Assembly: GCF_003075435.1 (NCBI RefSeq) | Contig: NZ_QCZJ01000001.1 | Location: forward strand, 310,001 to 374,000 | Origin: Terrimonas sp. | Lineage (GTDB): Bacteria; Bacteroidota; Bacteroidia; Chitinophagales; Chitinophagaceae | Reading direction: 5' to 3' | DNA: 64,000 nt | Shown here: positions 1 to 9,183 of the stretch, piece by piece | How the letters are laid out: the number at the start of each line of letters is the position of its first letter | Numbering within the stretch: position 1 is the first letter of the stretch | The notes under the pieces: model-generated | Database searches by the model: none | Seen by the model: the letters and a program-made list of their open reading frames with translations, nothing else | What the model was told of the DNA's origin: nothing | Translations under genes and position numbers: made by a program

Positions 1-668
1 ACAGTTGGATCCAGCATATCATATACACTAAATCCATTGAAAGAAGGTCGTCTTACCACTTTTGATTCAGAACGCAAACGGGTATATAATTTATATGTAG
101 CAACCACAGCTTCACCTTCATAACATGTGGTTTTATCTACATCAACTTTTATAAAAAGATTTTTCCTGATCTTATCCTGTATATTTTCACCCCGCCTCAA
201 AATATAATCGCTGTATAATTCATGGCGGGCATCATCATCTTCCTCAATAAAATCATACCGCGATTTACCCGGCATTTTCTTCACCAGTATATTCAATGTA
301 TTAAATACTAACCGCTTCCCATTTACTTTGGCTGATGCCCCGCTAAAACAATATTTACCGGGAGATGCAGGTTGTACTACATATACAAAAGACAAAGCAT
401 TGCTTTTAACACCATTTATGATGGAAGAACTGTTAACATGAGTAGGTCCCTGCACGATTTTGCAACCGGTAAATGAAGGGGGGATAAATTGCTGTACATC
501 ATCAGCGTTTTCAACACTAAAGTGCAGTGTTAACAGATCATTGGCAGTAAGTATCTGCTTATTTGCTGACGCAATAACCCTCACCTGTCCTGAAACATAT
601 AAGCTCCAGTGCCAGCAGATGAGAAAAAATAAAAAAAACTTACGTAAATATTTTCCTATAGATTTCAT
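1..668 (-). CDS. batD: BatD-family protein, 5' part (runs off window start)
   Basis: The ATG at 668-666 opens a frame that stays open for 222 codons to the window edge, so the C-terminal part is missing here. A hydrophobic leader (about residues 8-28, ending near VSGQ) is followed by a beta-rich region with the pattern of BatD N-terminal domains: LHFSVENADD, then FIPPSFTGCKIVQGP, then SSIINGV, then SFVYVVQPASPGKYCF. BatD proteins are exported, membrane-anchored partners of the BatA/B MoxR-linked proteins (Bacteroides aerotolerance operon). The rest of that operon would lie to the left. It is divergent from xylulokinase. Family assignment rests on motif pattern only; the known function in aerotolerance is weakly established. 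Confidence 0.8.
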   Translation of the reverse strand, partial: MKSIGKYLRKFFLFFLICWHWSLYVSGQVRVIASANKQILTANDLLTLHFSVENADDVQQFIPPSFTGCKIVQGPTHVNSSSIINGVKSNALSFVYVVQPASPGKYCFSGASAKVNGKRLVFNTLNILVKKMPGKSRYDFIEEDDDARHELYSDYILRRGENIQDKIRKNLFIKVDVDKTTCYEGEAVVATYKLYTRLRSESKVVRRPSFNGFSVYDMLDPT

Positions 669-894
669 TTTATCGTTTCAGCAAAATCAATAACACTTTA
701 CAATAAGTACCTGATCAAATATAAGATTTGCCTTTAAGTACGGAAAATAAAAAAGCGGTAAAATTGCGTTAAAACAACTGTATTTCAGCGGGTATAAGCA
801 TTATGCTGCTTTAAAAACCGATCTTGCAGGCAACAAAATAACCAAGTGGTTTAAATATCTTGCCTTATTATTGCACCATCATTAATTACTATGT

Positions 895-2376
895 ATGCTA
901 TTGCTTGGAATAGATGTTGGCACATCTTCTGTTAAAGTATCAGTTATTGATGCTGCAACTACAAAAATTATTGCTTCTGCTCAATTTCCCGAAACTGAAG
1001 CAGCAATAATATCAAAACAACCGGGTTGGGCAGAACAGGACCCTGAAACCTGGTGGTCATATACTAAACAGGCTATTAAAAAGGTAAACAGCTCCGGCAA
1101 ATACAACCCGGATGATATAGTTTCTGTTGGCATTGCGTATCAAATGCACGGACTTGTAGTTATTGATAAAAATAAGCATGCGCTTCGCCCGTCCATTATT
1201 TGGTGCGACAGCAGGGCTGTAGAAATTGGAAATACTGCTTTTAATAAACTCGGAGCGGATTATTGCCTTGGTTGTCTCCTCAATTCTCCGGGTAATTTCA
1301 CCGCGTCTAAATTATCGTGGGTAAAACAAAACGAACCTGAGGTTTATGAAAAAATAGATAAGATAATGCTGCCCGGAGATTTTATTGCCCTGAAACTTAC
1401 AGGTGAAATATCTACTTCTCCATCCGCCCTTTCCGAAGGAATTTTCTGGGATTTTACAAGTGATGATATTGCTGATAAAATAGTATCCTATTACGGATTT
1501 GAAAGGTCATTTATTCCTTCGGTGCAACCGGTTTTTTCAGTACATGGAAAAGTTACAAATGAAATTGCCAAAGAACTTGCATTAAAACCTGGTATTCCTG
1601 TAGCATATAAAGCCGGGGACCAACCTAATAATGCACTCTCTTTAAACGTAATGAAACCCGGAGAGATAGCGGCAACGGCGGGAACATCCGGTGTTATTTA
1701 TGCTGTGAGTGATAAACTTACTTACGATCTGCAGTCTCGGGTAAACAGCTTTGCACATGTTAATCATAATAATACAGCAAAAAGCATCGGTGTATTGTTA
1801 TGTATAAATGGAACGGGTATTATGAACAGATGGATAAAAGATAACATGGGCAAAGATTTAAGTTATAATGATATTAATCGCCAGGCACAAGCTATTGCAT
1901 TGGGAAGTGATGGCTTAACTATTCTTCCTTTTGGCAACGGTGCAGAGCGTATGCTTGAAAATAAAATGCCCGGCGCCCAGATAAGTAACTTACAGCTTAC
2001 CGTACATACATCTGCACATTTGTTCAGAGCAGTGCAGGAAGGTATTGCCTGTGCATTTAAATACGGGTTGGATATTTTAAAACAGAATGGAATTCATCCA
2101 ACGGTGATCCGGGCTGGCAAAGCAAATATGTTTCTCAGCAAATTATTTACTGATCTTTTTGTAAATTTTACAGGCGTTCCTGTAGAGTTATACGAAAATG
2201 ATGGAGCGGCAGGCGCTGCTATTGGCGGTGGCATAGGCGCAGGAATCTATAAAACAACACAGGAAGCTTTTGCTTCTTATGCACCGGTTAGTACTACTGA
2301 GCCCGGGGAAGCACCTGCTGTATATAACGAAATTTATCAAAGATGGAAAGCGTACCTTGAAAAGAGTTTGGATTGA
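895..2376 (+). CDS. xylB: Xylulokinase (FGGY family carbohydrate kinase)
   Basis: This enzyme phosphorylates D-xylulose with ATP to xylulose 5-phosphate, which enters the pentose phosphate pathway in the cytoplasm. The 493-residue product has the usual XylB length. It starts with the phosphate-binding segment GIDVGTSS (residues 5-12), carries the substrate-contacting QMHG at 83-86 and the likely catalytic Asp at 242 in AGDQPNN, followed by the second ATPase-fold phosphate motif TAGTSG and a C-terminal AAGAAIGGG loop. No xylose isomerase or transporter lies beside it in the window. The stop codon overlaps the next gene (TGATG), so the two are probably cotranscribed. Related FGGY kinases such as ribulokinase are less likely because of the QMHGLVV segment. 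Confidence 0.92.
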   Translation: MLLLGIDVGTSSVKVSVIDAATTKIIASAQFPETEAAIISKQPGWAEQDPETWWSYTKQAIKKVNSSGKYNPDDIVSVGIAYQMHGLVVIDKNKHALRPSIIWCDSRAVEIGNTAFNKLGADYCLGCLLNSPGNFTASKLSWVKQNEPEVYEKIDKIMLPGDFIALKLTGEISTSPSALSEGIFWDFTSDDIADKIVSYYGFERSFIPSVQPVFSVHGKVTNEIAKELALKPGIPVAYKAGDQPNNALSLNVMKPGEIAATAGTSGVIYAVSDKLTYDLQSRVNSFAHVNHNNTAKSIGVLLCINGTGIMNRWIKDNMGKDLSYNDINRQAQAIALGSDGLTILPFGNGAERMLENKMPGAQISNLQLTVHTSAHLFRAVQEGIACAFKYGLDILKQNGIHPTVIRAGKANMFLSKLFTDLFVNFTGVPVELYENDGAAGAAIGGGIGAGIYKTTQEAFASYAPVSTTEPGEAPAVYNEIYQRWKAYLEKSLD

Positions 2377-3149
2377 TGAGGTTTTATAAGAAAATATATC
2401 TTCTTTTATTTGTTGCACTCATTTCTGTGGCTAATACAACCTATGCCCAGGAAATACAGGGAAGAGTATATGATATCTCACAAAAAATTCCGTTGCCTTT
2501 TGTTTCGGTGCTTACCAGTTCAGGAAATGGAACACATACAGATTCTACAGGGTTTTACAGTATAAGAGTAAGCAAGAACGACTCTATCTGGTTTTCTTAC
2601 CTTGAAAAAGTTACACCAAAATATCCTGTAAATACCATTTCCAATCCCGCCGCCTTTGATATTTCAATACAGTTATCGGCTATTGAACTGCCTAATGTAA
2701 CAGTAAAAAAACCAAGCTATCACTTTGATTCCCTTCAAAACAGGAAGGAATATGAGAAGATTTTTAATTACCGAAAGCCTGGTTTACGTACAACTTCTCT
2801 ATCACCGGGTAGTATGGGAGCCGGCGTTGGGGTTGATCTTGATGAATTGATCAATGTATTTCGCTTTCGCAGAAACAGGAACATGAAGTTTATACAGAAC
2901 TGGCTTATTGAAGAAGAGCAGCAGAAACATATTGATTACCGGTTTAACAGGACCTTTGTAAAAAAGCTCACTGACCTGGACGGGGAACAACTCACTGATT
3001 TTATGAAATTTTACCGTCCGATGTATGAATATGTAATAACGGTTAACGATGCTGAATTAGGCATGTATATACTGCAATGTTATAAACAGTATAAAGAGTA
3101 TAATCAATTCAACAAAGGGAAATGGAAGTTTCCACAGGAACGGGAATGA
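2376..3149 (+). CDS. Secreted protein with carboxypeptidase-regulatory-like domain
   Basis: A 257-residue exported protein of unknown role. Residues 1-24 form a signal peptide ending TTYAQ; about 26-105 is a CarboxypepD_reg-like beta-sandwich (IQGRVYDISQKIPLPFVSV, then THTDSTGFYSIRV, then VTVKKPS), the fold that also opens TonB-dependent receptors. The C-terminal 140 residues are polar and unrecognised. I place the start at the ATG at 2376, which overlaps the xylB stop, rather than the in-frame TTG three bases earlier. Proteins of this type in Bacteroidota are usually periplasmic or surface proteins; coupling to xylulokinase is seen in the sequence but its meaning is unknown. Confidence 0.8.
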   Translation: MRFYKKIYLLLFVALISVANTTYAQEIQGRVYDISQKIPLPFVSVLTSSGNGTHTDSTGFYSIRVSKNDSIWFSYLEKVTPKYPVNTISNPAAFDISIQLSAIELPNVTVKKPSYHFDSLQNRKEYEKIFNYRKPGLRTTSLSPGSMGAGVGVDLDELINVFRFRRNRNMKFIQNWLIEEEQQKHIDYRFNRTFVKKLTDLDGEQLTDFMKFYRPMYEYVITVNDAELGMYILQCYKQYKEYNQFNKGKWKFPQERE

Positions 3150-3460
3150 CTTATTATAAATAGTTTATTGGCGCCTGGCTGATTTTCTGTTTTCTACCTG
3201 ATACTGGCTAATATTTTCCAAATGTGAAATCATTAAATATGCTTTAATAAATACCGTGATTATTTTGTTTTAGCGGGGGTTAGGAAAGCATATTTCACGC
3301 AGCGTGACAAAGCCTGCAAAGAAGCATTCATTGTAAACGCTGCTAAATTTTGCGCACTGCAGAAAAAACCATCGACAACATATGGCGGAAAGAAAATATA
3401 ACAATCTGTTGATTAGCATTTTTGAATACCCAAAAATCACATAAAGAGGATATAATAGGT
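3150..3460. other. Gene-free spacer
   Basis: No convincing open frame on either strand. Around 3288-3335 the text TTTCACGCAGCGTGACAAAG continues into CCTGCAAAGAAGC, which resembles the degenerate CACGCA/GCAAAG word repeats found in other gaps of Bacteroidota genomes. The spacer separates convergent genes. Confidence 0.5.
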
Positions 3461-3503
3461 AATAATAAAGGCAGACTTTTTTGTGAAGTCCGCCTTTATT
3501 ATT
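3461..3503 (-). terminator. Hairpin terminator for the first PKD hydrolase
   Basis: Arms 3461-3478 and 3486-3503 pair over 18 bases with a single mismatch (AATAATAAAGGC versus GCCTTTATTATT), with a 7-base loop. It lies 32 bases beyond the stop of the leftward gene. Because the outer stem is A/T-rich on both sides it could also end rightward transcripts. Confidence 0.75.
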
Positions 3504-3535
3504 AGAAATAGTTTAGATTTCTCTAATGAAACATA

Positions 3536-6211
3536 TTATTGCTTAACTATTCGTATTGCCTTTTTGTATTTACCATCAACAGCTACCTGCACTACATATA
3601 TACCTCTTGGCAACCTGGATAGATTAAATCCTTTGTTTAAAGTACCGTTTCCATCTTTTACAAATTCCTGTTGTAATACCTGTTTTCCGCTAATATTATA
3701 AACAGTAATACTCGCTTTTCCGTTTAAACCACCGGTTATAGCAATATTCATATCAGATTGAACCGGGTTTGGACTTACCTTGAAATCTAATGACGATTCA
3801 TCTCTCCTGATTATGTTATCTTCAGCAAGAGCTATAGAGGCATTATCATCTGATCCTATAGTACGGTTGGCAGTTGCTGCCGATTGAACCACTATTTTTG
3901 CATCTGCAGAAGAGGACAACCCATTTTTATCTGTTACAGTAAGCCTGAATACATATACGCCCTCCACCAGGTTTGAAAATTCAGTCTCAGCAACATTTGG
4001 ATTCGCAATTTTATAGCTTGTTGGTCCGGAAACTTTACTCCAGTAATAAGAAACTATGCTGCTGCCCGGTGCTGGGGTTGATGCGGTTCCACTAAGCGTT
4101 CTGCTGTTGGTGGGCAACTGTATCACACCACCTCCATTCGCTACTGCTGTAGGCGCTGTAGAAGTAACATCGGCTGCTGCCTGAACTACTATTTTTGCAT
4201 CTGCAGAAGATGATAACCCGTTTTTATCTGTTACTGTAAGCCTGAATACATATACGCCCTCTACCAGGTTTGAAAATTCAGTTGTTGCTGCATTTGCATT
4301 CGCAATTTTATAGCTTGTCGGACCGGATACTTTACTCCAGGAATAAGAAGCTATGCTGCTGCCCGGTGCTGGGGTTGATGCGGTTCCACTAAGTGTTCTG
4401 CTGTTGGTGGGCAACTGTATCACACCACCTCCATTCGCTACTGCTGTAGGCGCTGTAGAAGTAACATCGGCTGCTGCCTGAACTACTATTTTTGCATCTG
4501 CAGAAGATGATAACCCGTTTTTATCTGTTACTGTAAGCCTGAATACATATACGCCCTCTACCAGGTTTGAAAATTCAGTTGTTGCTGCATTTGCATTCGC
4601 AATTTTATAGCTTGTCGGACCGGATACTTTACTCCAGGAATAAGAAGCTATGCTGCTGCCCGGTGCTGGGGTTGATGCGGTTCCACTAAGTGTTCTGCTG
4701 TTGGTGGGCAACTGTATCACACCACCTCCATTCGCTACTGCTGTAGGCGCAACATTCGTACTGGTAGTTCCGGCTTTTACAGTAACTATTGTACCGCCGG
4801 ACACACTTACTCCCCTGCTGTCGGTAACAGTAAGGCTAAAAGTGTATACACCCTCCACTAGCCCGGTAACTGTAGTTGAGACACTGCTGGGATTTGTTAT
4901 TGCACCAGCAGAAGGACTTGAAGACATTTTGGTCCATTTGTAAGATACTATGGTATTACCGGTTGAGGCAGATGACAATGACCCGTTTAATGTGCAACTA
5001 TTCGTAGGTAATGTTATGGTTTGTTCTTTCCCGGCATTGGCAGTAGGGGGTGCTGTTGAAGTTGTTGCAGCATTTACTGTTACCGTTACATTTGCTGTAG
5101 CAGTACTGCCATTACTATCCTTTACGGTCAACTGATATACATATACTCCGGCCACAAGGTCTGTTAGCTTTGCCTGTAACCCATTTGATATAAGTGTAAG
5201 CGTCCCTGTAGTTGGACCAGATACTTTAGTCCAGCTATAGGATGTAATTGTGCCTGAAGTTACTTTTGAGCCGCTGGCATCAAGTGTAACAGTATTTGTA
5301 GGCAGCGTAATAATCTGATTTGCTCCTGCACTGGCTGTTAATACAGGTTTGGCAGGCGCCTGCTGAACAGAACCTCTGCTTTTCGATAGCATCCACTCAT
5401 ATACATTTAGTCCATCCTGCTTAAAAGCAGGATCATATGTAGCAGTCCAGCAATCATGCCCACTTTTAGTAAAAATGGTTAATAATGCTTTGGGGGGAGC
5501 TGGCACGGTGCTGTTTATCGCATTTACCAATGCCGTAGCGCCACTGGCAGGATTATACGGATCTCCTGTATTATTGGTAACCCAAACAGGCAATTGCGCA
5601 CTACTGAGATTTGAAAGCTGTGTGGATGTATAACCTGTACCGGGAGTGCATAATAACATTGCTGCAAGCTCTTTGCCTCTGGCAGCAGTTTGAGTTGCAT
5701 ATGCCCATAAAGAAATTCCTCCCATACTTAAACCAGTTACGTAAATTCTTTGTTCATCAACACGATAATTCTGTTTTGCAAACGCAATTATATCTGCAAT
5801 TGGTTGATCCCATGCAGATCCTGATATTTGAGGCGAAAGGACAATAAATGAATAATTAGACCCACCATATGCAAAGCTGGCCGGAAAAGCATTATCTTTC
5901 AATAATTTAGCAATACCAACATTAGTTACCCGTTCCAACACTCCGGGTGTTCCATCGCCGCGTTCTCCTATACCATGGAGAAAGATAAGCAAAGGATATT
6001 TTTTTGTAGGATTATTATAATAATCGTTTGGCACAGATTCCATGTATCCACCAACATATTTGGCAATCTTGGTGTACACAGATTTTTGTGTAGTCTGCAT
6101 CGTTTGAGCAAAACCAGCGACAGAAAAAAATAAGAAAAAAATAGAAAGAAAAGCGGAAGTACGTGCGGATATTGATTTTTTTTTCAGGCACGCGGGATTA
6201 ACCTTGTTCAT
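3536..6211 (-). CDS. Secreted alpha/beta-hydrolase with five PKD-like repeats and T9SS type A sorting domain
   Basis: An 891-residue exported protein. Residues 1-36 are a signal peptide (ends GFAQ). Residues about 45-280 are an esterase/depolymerase-like hydrolase: oxyanion segment FLHGIGERGDG (77-87), nucleophile elbow GLSMGG with Ser162, probable Asp217 in TGDPYN and His252 in SGHDCW. Five PKD/REJ-like Ig domains of about 99 residues follow (about 290-785), each with LPTN near the start and an FxLTVTD or YQLTVKD strand. Residues about 810-891 are a T9SS type A sorting domain (KVSPNP, then GIYVVQV). The fold suggests a cell-surface or released esterase; substrate unknown. Repeats 3 and 4 are identical at DNA level. 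A paralogue sits directly upstream. Likely driven by the -24/-12 element at 6356-6370. Confidence 0.88.
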   Translation of the reverse strand: MNKVNPACLKKKSISARTSAFLSIFFLFFSVAGFAQTMQTTQKSVYTKIAKYVGGYMESVPNDYYNNPTKKYPLLIFLHGIGERGDGTPGVLERVTNVGIAKLLKDNAFPASFAYGGSNYSFIVLSPQISGSAWDQPIADIIAFAKQNYRVDEQRIYVTGLSMGGISLWAYATQTAARGKELAAMLLCTPGTGYTSTQLSNLSSAQLPVWVTNNTGDPYNPASGATALVNAINSTVPAPPKALLTIFTKSGHDCWTATYDPAFKQDGLNVYEWMLSKSRGSVQQAPAKPVLTASAGANQIITLPTNTVTLDASGSKVTSGTITSYSWTKVSGPTTGTLTLISNGLQAKLTDLVAGVYVYQLTVKDSNGSTATANVTVTVNAATTSTAPPTANAGKEQTITLPTNSCTLNGSLSSASTGNTIVSYKWTKMSSSPSAGAITNPSSVSTTVTGLVEGVYTFSLTVTDSRGVSVSGGTIVTVKAGTTSTNVAPTAVANGGGVIQLPTNSRTLSGTASTPAPGSSIASYSWSKVSGPTSYKIANANAATTEFSNLVEGVYVFRLTVTDKNGLSSSADAKIVVQAAADVTSTAPTAVANGGGVIQLPTNSRTLSGTASTPAPGSSIASYSWSKVSGPTSYKIANANAATTEFSNLVEGVYVFRLTVTDKNGLSSSADAKIVVQAAADVTSTAPTAVANGGGVIQLPTNSRTLSGTASTPAPGSSIVSYYWSKVSGPTSYKIANPNVAETEFSNLVEGVYVFRLTVTDKNGLSSSADAKIVVQSAATANRTIGSDDNASIALAEDNIIRRDESSLDFKVSPNPVQSDMNIAITGGLNGKASITVYNISGKQVLQQEFVKDGNGTLNKGFNLSRLPRGIYVVQVAVDGKYKKAIRIVKQ
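4144..4737 (-). repeat. Perfect 297-bp tandem duplication inside the PKD hydrolase gene
   Basis: Two units, 4144-4440 and 4441-4737, read identically base for base over 297 bp (99 codons). Each codes for one PKD-like domain phase (residues 492-590 and 591-689). The neighbouring third unit is diverged. A recent unequal-recombination or slippage event explains it. Confidence 0.88.
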
Positions 6212-6355
6212 GATTTTTTAAGAGATTGAATGGTTTAGAAATAGGGGATTTAGACGTCATTAAAAATTAGAGGGCTATTCTTTCTGATTAAGAAATCGTG
6301 AGTAGACTTTACACATAGAATTGGATTTAGTATTTATAAAATTTTTTGTAACTGC

Positions 6356-6370
6356 GCAAGTATTATACCA
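6356..6370 (-). promoter_or_regulatory. Sigma-54-like -24/-12 promoter candidate
   Basis: On the minus strand the bases read TGGTATAATACTTGC, which fits the sigma-54 pattern TGGYAY-N5-TTGC with exact spacing, including GG at -24 and GC at -12. It would start a transcript with an untranslated leader of roughly 130 bases before the ATG at 6211. The paralogue upstream has an aligned copy (9351-9365) at a similar distance. No sigma-54 gene or activator is in the window, so this is inference from pattern. Confidence 0.5.
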
Positions 6371-6452
6371 AAGTGTTTGTTAAATATTAAATAAGTGTTT
6401 TTATTTATAAACATAATAATAATAAATAATATATCGTACCCTTTTTCTCCAC

Positions 6453-6496
6453 TAAATAAAAAATCCTGGTCATTATAGACCAGGATTTTTTATTTA
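6453..6496 (-). terminator. Strong hairpin terminator for the second PKD hydrolase
   Basis: A perfect 19-base stem (6453-6471 with 6478-6496, core AATCCTGGTC/GACCAGGATT) with a 6-base loop, A-run on one side and T-run on the other. It is 24 bases beyond the stop at 6520 on the minus strand. Confidence 0.88.
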
Positions 6497-6519
6497 TTCT
6501 AATTAATTTAATATTTTAC

Positions 6520-9183
6520 CTATTGTTTTACAATCCTCAACGCTTTCTTATATTTTCCATCTATTATAATTTGAACAATATAAATACCAGGGGGTAGTTT
6601 AGACAAATTAAACCTTTTATTAAGCGTGCCACTACCATCTTTTGCAAACTCCTGCTGTAATACCTGCGCTCCGCCAATATTATAAACAGCAATATTTGCT
6701 TTCCCTTTTAAATCTCCGGTTATAGCAATATTCATATCAGATTGAACCGGATTCGGACTTACCTTGAAATCTAATGACGATTCATCTCTCCTGATTATGT
6801 TATCTTCAGCAAGAGCTATAGAAACACTATCACCTGCCCCTATGGTGCGGTTGGCAGTTCCAGCCGACTGAACCACTATTTTTGCATCAGCAGTAGACGA
6901 TAACCCGTTTCTATCTGTTACTTTCAGCCTGAATACATATACGCCCTCTACCAGGTTAGAAAATACAGTCTCTGCAACGTTAGGATTTGCTATTTTGTAG
7001 CTCGATGGCCCGGAAACCTTGCTCCAGTAGTAAGAAGCTATGCTGCTTCCTGGAGCTGGTTTTGATCCTGTTCCGCTGAGGGTTTTGCTGTTGGTTGGCA
7101 GTTTGATAACACCGCCTTCATAAACTACTGCTTTAGGCGCAACACTTGCTGCCTGAACTACTATTTTTGCATCTGCAGTAGACGATAAACCGTTTTTATC
7201 TGTTACTTTCAGCCTGAATACATATACGCCCTCTGCCAGGTTAGAAAATATAGTCTCTTTAATATTGGAATTTGAGATTTTATAGCTTGAGGGCCCGGAA
7301 ACTTTACTCCAGTAGTAAGAAGCTATACTACTTCCGGGCGCCGGCGTTGATGCTGTTCCGCTGAGGATTTTGCTGTTGGTTGGCAGTTTGATAACACCGC
7401 CCCCATTAACAACCGCCTTAGGTGCAACCTTGGCTGCTGCCTGAACTACTATTTTTGCATCTGCAGTAGAAGATAACCCATTTTTATCTGTTACCTTCAG
7501 CCTGAATACATATACTCCTTCTACCAGATTTGAAAATACAGTTGTTGCTGCATTTGCATTCGCAATTTTATAGCTTGTCGGACCGGATACTTTACTCCAG
7601 GAATAAGAAGCTATGCTGCTGCCCGGTGCTGGGGTTGATGCTGTTCCACTAAGCGTTCTGCTGTTGGTAGGCAGCTGTACCGCACCGCCTCCATTAGCTA
7701 CTGCTTTAGGTGCAACATTCGTAGTTGTAGTTCCAGCTTTTACTGTAACTATTGTACCGCCGGACACACTTACTCCCCTGCTGTCAGTAACAGTAAGGCT
7801 GAAAGTATATTTACCAGCAACTAAACCTGTAACAGTAGTAGTAACACTGTTAGGATTTGTTATTACGCCCGCAGAAGGACTTGAAGACATTTTGGTCCAT
7901 TTGTAAGACACTATGGTATTACCGGTTGAGGCTGATGACAATGACCCGTTTAATGTACAACTACTCGTAGGTAATGTTATGGTTTGTTCTTTCCCGGCAT
8001 TGGCAGTAGGAGGTGCCGTCGAAGTTGTTGCAGCATTTACTGTTACCGTTACATTTGCTGTAGCAGTGCTGCCATTACTATCTTTTACTGTTAACTGGTA
8101 AGTATATACTCCTGCTACAAGACTGGTAAGTTTTGCCTGCAATCCATTTGAAATCAATGCGAGCAATCCTGTAGCGGGTCCTGAAATTTTAGTCCAGCTA
8201 TAGGATGTAATTGTGCCTGAAGTTACTTTTGAACCGCTGGCATCAAGTGTAACAGTATTAGTAGGTAAGGTAATAACTTTATTAGTCCCGGCATTGGCTG
8301 TAAGCACGGGCTTTGGTGTAGTAGTTTGTGCAGTGCCTCTTTTCTTTGAAAGCATCCATTCGTACACATTTAATCCTCCCTGTTTAAAAGCAGGGTCATA
8401 TGTGGCAGTCCAGCAATCATGCCCGCTTTTAGTAAAAATAGTTAATAATGCTTTGGGAGGAGCCGGCACGGTGCTGTTTATTGCATTTACCAATGCCGTA
8501 GCGCCGCTGGCAGAATTATACGGATCCCCGGTATTATTGGTAACCCAAATTGGAATTTGCGAACTACTAAGATTTTTAAGCTGAGCTGCAGTAGCACTGG
8601 TGCCGGGAGTGGCCAATAGCATAGCTGCTATTTCTTTACCCCTGTCAACTGTCTTTGTTGCATAGGCCCACAATGAAATCCCTCCCATACTTAACCCCGT
8701 TACATAAATTCTTTGTTCATCAACACGGTAATTCTTTTTCGCAAATTTGATGATATCTTCAATCGGAGTATCCCATGCAGAGCCCGAAATCTGCGGAGAA
8801 ATCACTATAAAAGAATAACTGGTGCCTCCATATGTAAAACTCGCCGGAAAGGTTTTATTTTTCAACCTTTGAGCAATACCCACATTTGCAACCCGCTCCA
8901 ACGCTCCGGGTGACCCATCACCACGCTCTCCGATACCGTGCAGAAATATAATCAAAGGATATTTTTTTGTAGGGTTATTATAATAATCATTGGGCACTGA
9001 TTCCAGATATCCACCAATATAATTATCAACCCTGGTATACACAGATCGCTGTGTAGTTTGCATTGTTTGGGCTGAAATAATATTAATAAATGAAAAAACT
9101 GCAATAATTGTTAAAAGGAAAAACCTGATTTTTTTGACGTTTCGGATAACAAGATTAAAACGCCAGGGTAATTGATAATTCAT
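6520..9183 (-). CDS. Secreted alpha/beta-hydrolase with five PKD-like repeats and T9SS sorting domain (paralogue)
   Basis: An 887-residue paralogue of the gene to its left with the same order: leader with a hydrophobic stretch (about residues 20-39, ending IISAQ), hydrolase domain with FLHGIGERGDG, GLSMGG and SGHDCW, five PKD-like repeats, then a type A sorting domain (KVSPNPVQSDMN to the terminal KALRIVKQ). The 20-residue basic N-terminal extension before the hydrophobic core is longer than in the paralogue, so the real start may be later, although no downstream Met is available before the core. Stretches of DNA in the repeat and sorting-domain parts are identical to the paralogue, pointing to recent duplication or gene conversion. 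Likely a surface esterase; substrate unknown. Confidence 0.87.
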   Translation of the reverse strand: MNYQLPWRFNLVIRNVKKIRFFLLTIIAVFSFINIISAQTMQTTQRSVYTRVDNYIGGYLESVPNDYYNNPTKKYPLIIFLHGIGERGDGSPGALERVANVGIAQRLKNKTFPASFTYGGTSYSFIVISPQISGSAWDTPIEDIIKFAKKNYRVDEQRIYVTGLSMGGISLWAYATKTVDRGKEIAAMLLATPGTSATAAQLKNLSSSQIPIWVTNNTGDPYNSASGATALVNAINSTVPAPPKALLTIFTKSGHDCWTATYDPAFKQGGLNVYEWMLSKKRGTAQTTTPKPVLTANAGTNKVITLPTNTVTLDASGSKVTSGTITSYSWTKISGPATGLLALISNGLQAKLTSLVAGVYTYQLTVKDSNGSTATANVTVTVNAATTSTAPPTANAGKEQTITLPTSSCTLNGSLSSASTGNTIVSYKWTKMSSSPSAGVITNPNSVTTTVTGLVAGKYTFSLTVTDSRGVSVSGGTIVTVKAGTTTTNVAPKAVANGGGAVQLPTNSRTLSGTASTPAPGSSIASYSWSKVSGPTSYKIANANAATTVFSNLVEGVYVFRLKVTDKNGLSSTADAKIVVQAAAKVAPKAVVNGGGVIKLPTNSKILSGTASTPAPGSSIASYYWSKVSGPSSYKISNSNIKETIFSNLAEGVYVFRLKVTDKNGLSSTADAKIVVQAASVAPKAVVYEGGVIKLPTNSKTLSGTGSKPAPGSSIASYYWSKVSGPSSYKIANPNVAETVFSNLVEGVYVFRLKVTDRNGLSSTADAKIVVQSAGTANRTIGAGDSVSIALAEDNIIRRDESSLDFKVSPNPVQSDMNIAITGDLKGKANIAVYNIGGAQVLQQEFAKDGSGTLNKRFNLSKLPPGIYIVQIIIDGKYKKALRIVKQ

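Larger units (their letters stand above)
6212..6519. other. Spacer between the two PKD hydrolase genes
   Basis: Contains no open frame of note. It holds the promoter-like element of the left gene (6356-6370) and the terminator of the right gene (6453-6496), so each paralogue appears to be its own transcription unit. Confidence 0.6.

Noticed and set aside
4144-4737. CRISPR-like regular repeats here and at 57250-58480
   Set aside because: Both are in-frame protein repeats with long periods (297 and about 180 bases) and no spacer pattern.
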